Source of the DNA: Candidatus Zhuqueibacterota bacterium 4572_119
GTDB lineage: Bacteria > Zhuqueibacterota > Zhuqueibacteria > Thermofontimicrobiales > Thermofontimicrobiaceae
Assembly: GCA_002084535.1 (NCBI GenBank)
Contig: NBLI01000245.1
Coordinates: forward strand, 1 to 6,865
Direction: 5' to 3'
Length of the DNA stretch: 6,865 bases
In this document: piece by piece, positions 5,581 through 6,865 of the stretch
Numbering within the stretch: position 1 is the stretch's first letter
Layout of the letters: each line of letters starts with the position of its first letter
Translations under genes and position numbers: made by a program
The notes under the pieces: model-generated
What the model was told of the DNA's origin: nothing
What the model saw: the letters and a program-made list of their open reading frames with translations, nothing else
Databases searched by the model: none

Positions 5581-6865
5581 CGGCTATCTCATCCGCCATG
5601 GTTTCTAAAAAAGTGGCTTGTGAGCTAAAATCCCGCTCCGTTGCTGATGCGATACCCAGCACACCGATGAGATTTTTCCCGCTGCGCAGTGGAAGTGCCG
5701 CGTAAGAAAACAGCCCGGCATTTTTGCATTCAGTCAAAGTGCAGCGCACATCCTGGTGGATATTTTTTGAATACATTGGTTTAGCTTCACTGATCGCCAA
5801 GCCACACAAACATTCACCAACGTGATGCACCGGGGTTTCATCGTGAGTGTATTTTGAGTTTTGGGGAGCAAAGTCCTGCAATATCAAATTGTCCTTCTCT
5901 CGCAGAAAAATCAAAACCAGATCAGGTTTAGCCGCGTCCACGACTATTTTCATCGCGCTTTTGATAACTTCTTTTACTGACAGACTCAAACTGACCTGGC
6001 GTGCAAGTTTGTTAAATGCTGTTAATTCTTGTGCGCGCTTTCTGATTTCAAGCTCCGCTTGCTTGCGTTCAGTAATTTCAATACTGATAGCCGACACACC
6101 GGTAATGTCGTTATCCGTAATAATCGGATTCAAAGAGACCTGGAAAAAATGATCGTTGCCGCCAATACGTTCCGAGAATTCAAAAATGATACTTTCTCCG
6201 GTTAAAGCGGATTTGTATTTTGGTTCCCATAGTTTCCGTATTTCAGGAGTCAGAATATCAATGGCATTCATCCCTTTTTTTAGCTCAAGGCTGAATGCTG
6301 CTAAATATGATTTGGCAAAGAAACTATTGAATGTTATGTAATTAAAATTTTTATCAATCGACCAGATAGAATCTTCACGATTTTCTATCAATGCTCTTAA
6401 ATTCGCTTCTGATTCCTTTATCCTGTCTTCTGCCTTTTTCTTTTCTGTATTATCAATGAGTTGAACAATTGTCAGTACCTTACCTTTTTTGTCTTTGATA
6501 ACTGAAGAAGAAAGTTCAGCAAAGGTTGTTTCCTTGTTCTTTTTCAGAAGTATAACTTCATAGCGTGGTAAAACTTCTTCGCCTTTTTGCCTGCGTTTAT
6601 ACCTATCTGAAACAATTTCCAGACTTTCCGGAGCCACGAACTTCCTGAAATCCGCGCCAATCACTTCATCCAAAGGATAGCCAAAAAGTTTTGCTAAATT
6701 AGTATTTGCATATATAAAGGTATGCTTATCATCGATTAAACCAATTCCTTCAAAGGAATTTTCTACGATAGACCGATATCTGTCTTCGCTTTCCCTCAAA
6801 GCTGCTTCCGCTTGCTTGCGCTCGGTGATGTCCTGAAATACACAATAAGTCTGTTTGAAACTTCC
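5522..6865 (-). CDS. PAS-PAS-GAF sensor portion of a broken multi-sensor histidine kinase, 5' end outside window
   Basis: The frame is open from the right edge of the window, so the true start lies upstream. The TTG at 6799 is only an internal codon. The first residues in view (QDITERKQAEAALRESEDRYRS) are the tail of an earlier PAS/PAC domain. Two PAS domains follow (about 6785-6445 and 6412-6058, the second ending EITERKQAE), then a GAF domain (about 6007-5548, from FNKLARQVSLSLS to MADEIAVGLQNALL). The GAF domain contains four cysteines in ECLCG and CTLTEC, possibly a redox or metal site. The frame stops at 5522 directly after the coiled-coil start EEIQQHSLEL, because of the 31-bp tandem duplication. 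The fragment has sensing domains but no HisKA or ATPase domain. No membrane segment is visible, which suggests cytoplasmic sensing unless one lies upstream. Confidence 0.85.
   Translation of the reverse strand, partial: GSFKQTYCVFQDITERKQAEAALRESEDRYRSIVENSFEGIGLIDDKHTFIYANTNLAKLFGYPLDEVIGADFRKFVAPESLEIVSDRYKRRQKGEEVLPRYEVILLKKNKETTFAELSSSVIKDKKGKVLTIVQLIDNTEKKKAEDRIKESEANLRALIENREDSIWSIDKNFNYITFNSFFAKSYLAAFSLELKKGMNAIDILTPEIRKLWEPKYKSALTGESIIFEFSERIGGNDHFFQVSLNPIITDNDITGVSAISIEITERKQAELEIRKRAQELTAFNKLARQVSLSLSVKEVIKSAMKIVVDAAKPDLVLIFLREKDNLILQDFAPQNSKYTHDETPVHHVGECLCGLAISEAKPMYSKNIHQDVRCTLTECKNAGLFSYAALPLRSGKNLIGVLGIASATERDFSSQATFLETMADEIAVGLQNALLYEEIQQHSLEL

Noticed and set aside
5287..6341. 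Plus-strand open frames at 5287-5496, 5847-6152 and 6156-6341
   Set aside because: Antisense to clear PAS and GAF coding sequence, with no start signals.
6054..6820. 14-bp direct repeat at 6054-6067 and 6807-6820
   Set aside because: It encodes the conserved RKQAE linker after successive PAS domains; shared coding constraint explains it.

Overview
This AT-rich bacterial window carries a dense two-component/phosphorelay cluster, and every gene lies on the minus strand, so transcription runs from position 6865 towards 1. Nothing in it fixes the species. The style (PAS/GAF sensor kinases, HisKA_2 kinases with an N-terminal receiver, single-domain receivers, AAGGAG-type ribosome sites) suits an environmental Gram-negative lineage such as Bacteroidota/Ignavibacteriota/Calditrichota or a deltaproteobacterial group. 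That placement is a low-confidence inference.

Layout in transcription order. (1) 6865-4640: a large multi-sensor histidine kinase (PAS-PAS-GAF-PAS-[HisKA]-HATPase) whose 5' end lies outside the window. It is broken into three reading frames by a 31-bp tandem duplication (5495-5556) and by an apparent internal deletion near 5050 that removes the whole HisKA phospho-acceptor domain. (2) 4538-4621: an intergenic inverted repeat made of iterated ATCCGT units. (3) 4507-4148: a DivK-like single-domain receiver. (4) 4131-2089: a receiver-PAS-PAS-PAS-HisKA_2 protein. Its HATPase domain has lost the N-box and been frameshifted; the displaced C-terminal half of the ATPase persists at 2170-1982. (5) 1985-1617 and 1536-1153: two paralogous single-domain receivers. 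(6) 1152-884: a non-coding gap with a strong sigma70-like promoter reading into (7), a second receiver-PAS protein (883-1), paralogous to gene 4, whose 3' end lies beyond position 1.

All five receiver domains keep the phospho-acceptor Asp, the switch Ser/Thr and the conserved Lys. No DNA-binding, GGDEF or other output domain is visible. The intact version of the locus would be a signalling hub: the PAS/GAF kinases sense, and several small receivers shuttle phosphoryl groups. As read here, neither visible kinase can be a complete enzyme in one polypeptide. The concentration of frame-breaking lesions in kinase catalytic or linker regions, with every receiver intact, is the main observation of the window. 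It means either real decay of the kinases or assembly error, and raw reads would decide.
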